A stretch of 5,132 bases of DNA from assembly GCA_020345945.1 (NCBI GenBank), contig CP070773.1, forward strand, positions 759,920 through 765,051, written 5' to 3'. The notes beneath the pieces were generated by a model. That model was not told the DNA's origin and ran no database searches. It saw only the letters and a program-made list of their open reading frames with translations. Below, piece after piece: positions 4,688 through 5,132 of this stretch; position 1 is the stretch's first letter, and each line of letters starts with the position of its first letter. The position numbers and the translations under genes were made by a program. Source of the DNA: Candidatus Bathyarchaeota archaeon. Its GTDB lineage: Archaea > Thermoproteota > Bathyarchaeia > RBG-16-48-13 > GCA-020345945.

Positions 4688-5131
4688 TTATCTGAATCTC
4701 TCGTCTGCCTTCGCTTCGCGTATTCTGTCGGTTTTTCGTGAAAGCCATCCTGTACGTTCTACTCTTCGGACATCAAAATCCGTGACGTAAGGTTTCAGAT
4801 CAAGTAAAGGCGTGCCGTCTACAATATCCACATCTTCAATTTTCAGTGTACAGCCTGCTACTTCTAAAAGTCGGACTACTGAGATCCCTATGGGATTCGG
4901 TCGTTTGGGCGCCCTTGTAGCAAATATCCCATGAGTATTATCATCCAAGAATGGCATGACCTCTAGTGAGTAGCCTTTGGAGAGATGAAAATGATAGATT
5001 AAGAAGATATGGGAGAAGCCTTCAAGATCTTTAAGGCCATCAACATAATTCTGATCTAATATTACGGAGCCTTTGACTCCCTTAGCGCCTGTCGGTTGAA
5101 TAGGCATCCCTCTGATATCCTTGAAGGGTGA
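4688..5131 (-). CDS. trmO: tRNA (N6-threonylcarbamoyladenosine37-N6)-methyltransferase TrmO, N-terminus outside window
   Basis: The frame runs through the right edge; the visible part begins SPFKDIRG and then MPIQP, so the ATG at 5107 is internal and probably 10-20 N-terminal residues are missing. The 147 visible residues match the TrmO (YaeB/TsaA, UPF0066) domain: SPFK near the start, GFSHIFLIYHFHLSKG, the family signature ATRAPKRPNPIG (about 71-82), DVDIVDGTPLLDLKPYV (about 100-116), and a FDV...GWL ending. TrmO uses S-adenosylmethionine to methylate the t6A base at position 37 of certain threonine tRNAs, giving m6t6A next to the anticodon. There is no additional C-terminal domain like that of longer bacterial members. 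The lysine- and arginine-rich tail (LSRKTDRIREAKADERFR) may contact RNA. It lies 132 bases upstream of the SDR start on the same strand. Identification is firm. Confidence 0.95.
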   Translation of the reverse strand, partial: SPFKDIRGMPIQPTGAKGVKGSVILDQNYVDGLKDLEGFSHIFLIYHFHLSKGYSLEVMPFLDDNTHGIFATRAPKRPNPIGISVVRLLEVAGCTLKIEDVDIVDGTPLLDLKPYVTDFDVRRVERTGWLSRKTDRIREAKADERFR

Positions 5132-5132
5132 A

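Noticed and set aside
4609..4695. Possible C/D-box RNA (TTGATGA at 4609-4615, CTGA at 4692-4695)
   Set aside because: The C box lacks the usual purine at its first base, the spacing is long, and the CTGA lies inside the 3' end of trmO.
4509..4748. - strand open frame spanning the trmO end and SDR start
   Set aside because: It overlaps both firmly identified genes in another frame, and its peptide is basic with no recognisable fold.
5105..5107. ATG at 5107 as the start of trmO
   Set aside because: Upstream codons read SPFKDIRG, which is conserved TrmO sequence, so the gene continues past the right edge.

Overview
The window looks archaeal. Ribosome binding sites are built on GGTGA/GGAG, candidate promoters are TATA boxes with purine/A-rich BRE-like flanks, some starts are GTG or TTG, and the gene types fit: a receiver-PAS-PAS-winged-helix regulator, a short slipin and a single-domain TrmO. 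A TACK-group archaeon (Bathyarchaeia- or Nitrososphaeria-like) is my best guess, but this is inference from gene style and I could not test it.

Layout: (1) 2-1300, + strand, the 3' part of a multidomain signalling regulator whose start lies left of the window. (2) 1301-1544, a gap between convergent genes holding a perfect 18-bp tandem duplication and small hairpins. (3) 1545-2324, - strand, a slipin/stomatin membrane protein. (4) 2325-2780, a long divergent intergenic region with candidate promoters, alternating inverted repeats, a composite stem-loop and a 13-bp perfect palindrome. (5) 2781-3392, + strand, a small HExxH metallopeptidase-like protein of no family I can name. (6) about 3553-3738, + strand, a small CxxC/CxxC zinc-ribbon protein with an uncertain start. 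(7) 3764-4555, - strand, a short-chain dehydrogenase/reductase-fold protein whose catalytic Tyr and Lys are replaced. (8) 4556-4687, a short gap with a good SDR promoter and a terminator-like hairpin facing the wrong way for both neighbours. (9) 4688-5131, - strand, TrmO (tRNA t6A37 methyltransferase), cut by the right edge.

The genes do not form one obvious pathway. They look like a run of single-gene housekeeping and accessory units with strand switches: convergent at 1300/1545 and 3738/3764, divergent at 2324/2781. The metallopeptidase and the zinc-ribbon gene are co-oriented but separated by a hairpin, T-tracts and a TATA-like box, so they may be transcribed separately. TrmO and the SDR are co-oriented, but the SDR has its own promoter. 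I see no CRISPR array, insertion sequence, rRNA or convincing tRNA. The items most worth a second look are the SDR active site, the unclassified metallopeptidase, the structured 2530-2670 region and the reversed terminator at 4650-4671.
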